Assembly (NCBI GenBank): GCA_047967505.1
Contig: CM106538.1
Strand: one strand, 5' to 3'
Length of the DNA stretch: 64,000 nucleotides
Origin: Dipteris shenzhenensis
Lineage: Eukaryota > Polypodiophyta > Polypodiopsida > Gleicheniales
The notes under the pieces are model-generated. The model saw nothing but the letters and a program-made list of their open reading frames with translations, made no database searches and was not told the DNA's origin. Shown here one piece after another: positions 63,271-64,000 of the stretch (its first letter is position 1; the number at the start of each line of letters is the position of its first letter). Both the position numbers and the translations under genes were made by a program.

Positions 63271-64000
63271 AGGAGAAAGAAAGAAAGAAAGAAAGTTTAT
63301 TAAATTCTTCGGGAGACCTTGAAGGTCTATGAGACTAAAGAGAACTGATACAATGAGCATAACGGTGGTGGTCTCAAAACGGGCCAACCAACCGTTTCTA
63401 CAAAAAAGAGGTTATGAAGGACTGTGTGTCTAGTCCTAATACCAAAAATATGTGTCTACCTCTTGATGATACAAAGAAGAAGGGGGGGGCACCAAAAATG
63501 GGGTAGAGGGGGGAGATAGTGCAGGTGGTGATCGTCAGAGACCAATCATAGAGGGGCCATCAAATGGGAGGTCGGAAAAAACCCTGCGATAGATGATTGG
63601 CCTCTGACGTCACGCGGCCTAGTCGAGCTCGGTCGTCGGGGGCGGTGGATGACCCTGTGGATGAGGGCAACGGTAACCCCGGTGGGGAGGGCAGAGAGCA
63701 GAGACGAGATGTCATGGACCTGGATGTGTGAGTCTGTCCGCTGACGCAGCTGTCGTGGCTCTGGCTCTCGCTCACGTCCGCGTCGTCGGCTAGACTGAGA
63801 AGAGGTATCATGTGACTGAAAGAAGTCAGTGATAGGCCGCTGGGTGTCCTCACGCTGTGTGTGCTGCTCGTGTCGCCGTGCTCGGAGAGAGGTATCTCGG
63901 TGGCGAGTCATCTCATGTAAGAAAGCGGCTAGGCATCGCTAATCCGGGAACTGCAGCATGTGTGGGAGGGAGCCGAATCCGTTGCGGAAGAGGCAATGGT
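63271..64000 (-). mobile_element. LINE-C, 3' part of a minus-strand copy
   Basis: Runs off the window. Its 3' end (63295-63370) matches the end of the plus-strand LINE-C (TCTCATAGACC, CGAAGA, TTTAATAAA) and is followed, in sense orientation, by (CTTT)n at 63271-63294. Confidence 0.7.
63546..63992 (-). pseudogene. LINE-C ORF2 C-terminal tail with two PIP-box motifs
   Basis: Open from 63911 for 121 codons and collinear upstream with RCLAAFLHE, as in the other copy, although a stop (about 63939) separates them here. The tail is rich in Arg, Ser and Gln and contains QRPITDFF and, 11 residues from its end, QSSIAGFF. Both fit the PCNA-binding consensus Q-x-x-[ILM]-x-x-F-F. Upstream residues (CLFRNGFGSLPHMLQFPD) align with the post-finger region at 61520-61580. 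A PCNA-binding role is inference from the motif. Confidence 0.6.

Overview
This window looks like repeat-rich nuclear DNA of a land plant, and almost all of it is retrotransposon sequence. I see no host protein gene, rRNA or tRNA. Four signs point to a plant: LTR elements whose primer-binding sites match the 3' end of initiator tRNA-Met; a chromodomain Ty3/gypsy element; gag-only LTR elements of the TR-GAG type; and L1-like LINEs whose ORF1 has the plant RRM-like (DUF4283-type) plus CCHC layout. A Penelope-like element with an N-terminal GIY-YIG region, and the abundance of degenerate LINEs, make a non-flowering lineage (fern, lycophyte, bryophyte or conifer) plausible, but I cannot place it further.

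Layout. 1-3167: two LINE copies head to tail, separated by TG-rich microsatellite. 3168-5139: no recognisable gene. 5145-14467: a gag-only LTR element (TR-GAG1) split by a nearly intact 6.7-kb Ty3/gypsy chromovirus (5757-12438); both have clear target-site duplications. 14473-15700: non-coding local repeats. 15702-33090: a run of LINE copies on both strands, most bounded by (TG)n/(CA)n tracts; several are chimeric, internally duplicated or inverted. 33090-34617: no gene. 34618-38193: large microsatellites interrupted by a second gag-only LTR element (TR-GAG2, 34923-37489). 38194-40224: two more LINE copies. 40557-42857: a deleted Ty1/copia element with a probable Penelope 3' fragment inside. 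42858-47100: mostly unassignable, with LTR and gag scraps. 47112-50300: a decayed Penelope-like element with GIY-YIG upstream of the RT. 50535-51617: Ty1/copia pol debris. 51620-55375: no recognisable gene. 55377-60521: a rearranged Ty3/gypsy element. 60522-64000: two copies of a different LINE family (LINE-C) in opposite orientations around a Ty1/copia gag relic.

How the parts work together. The LINE-A and LINE-B poly(A) tails I can see all run into TG-rich sequence in the same orientation (11 of 11), and several 5' ends also start in such tracts. This suggests insertion directed to (TG)n microsatellites, building head-to-tail arrays in which each insertion leaves TG tract on both sides for the next. 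The gag-only elements lack pol and would need it from a Ty1/copia partner. Independently, the leaders of three unrelated element classes (LINE, chromovirus, TR-GAG2) carry clusters of CCGTAC on the sense strand, the consensus core of plant SBP/SPL transcription factors. The most interesting leads are this shared leader motif, the microsatellite-targeting LINEs, the permuted Penelope-like element, and PCNA-box-like motifs in the LINE-C C-terminal tail. Boundaries of decayed elements are approximate because everything was read by eye.
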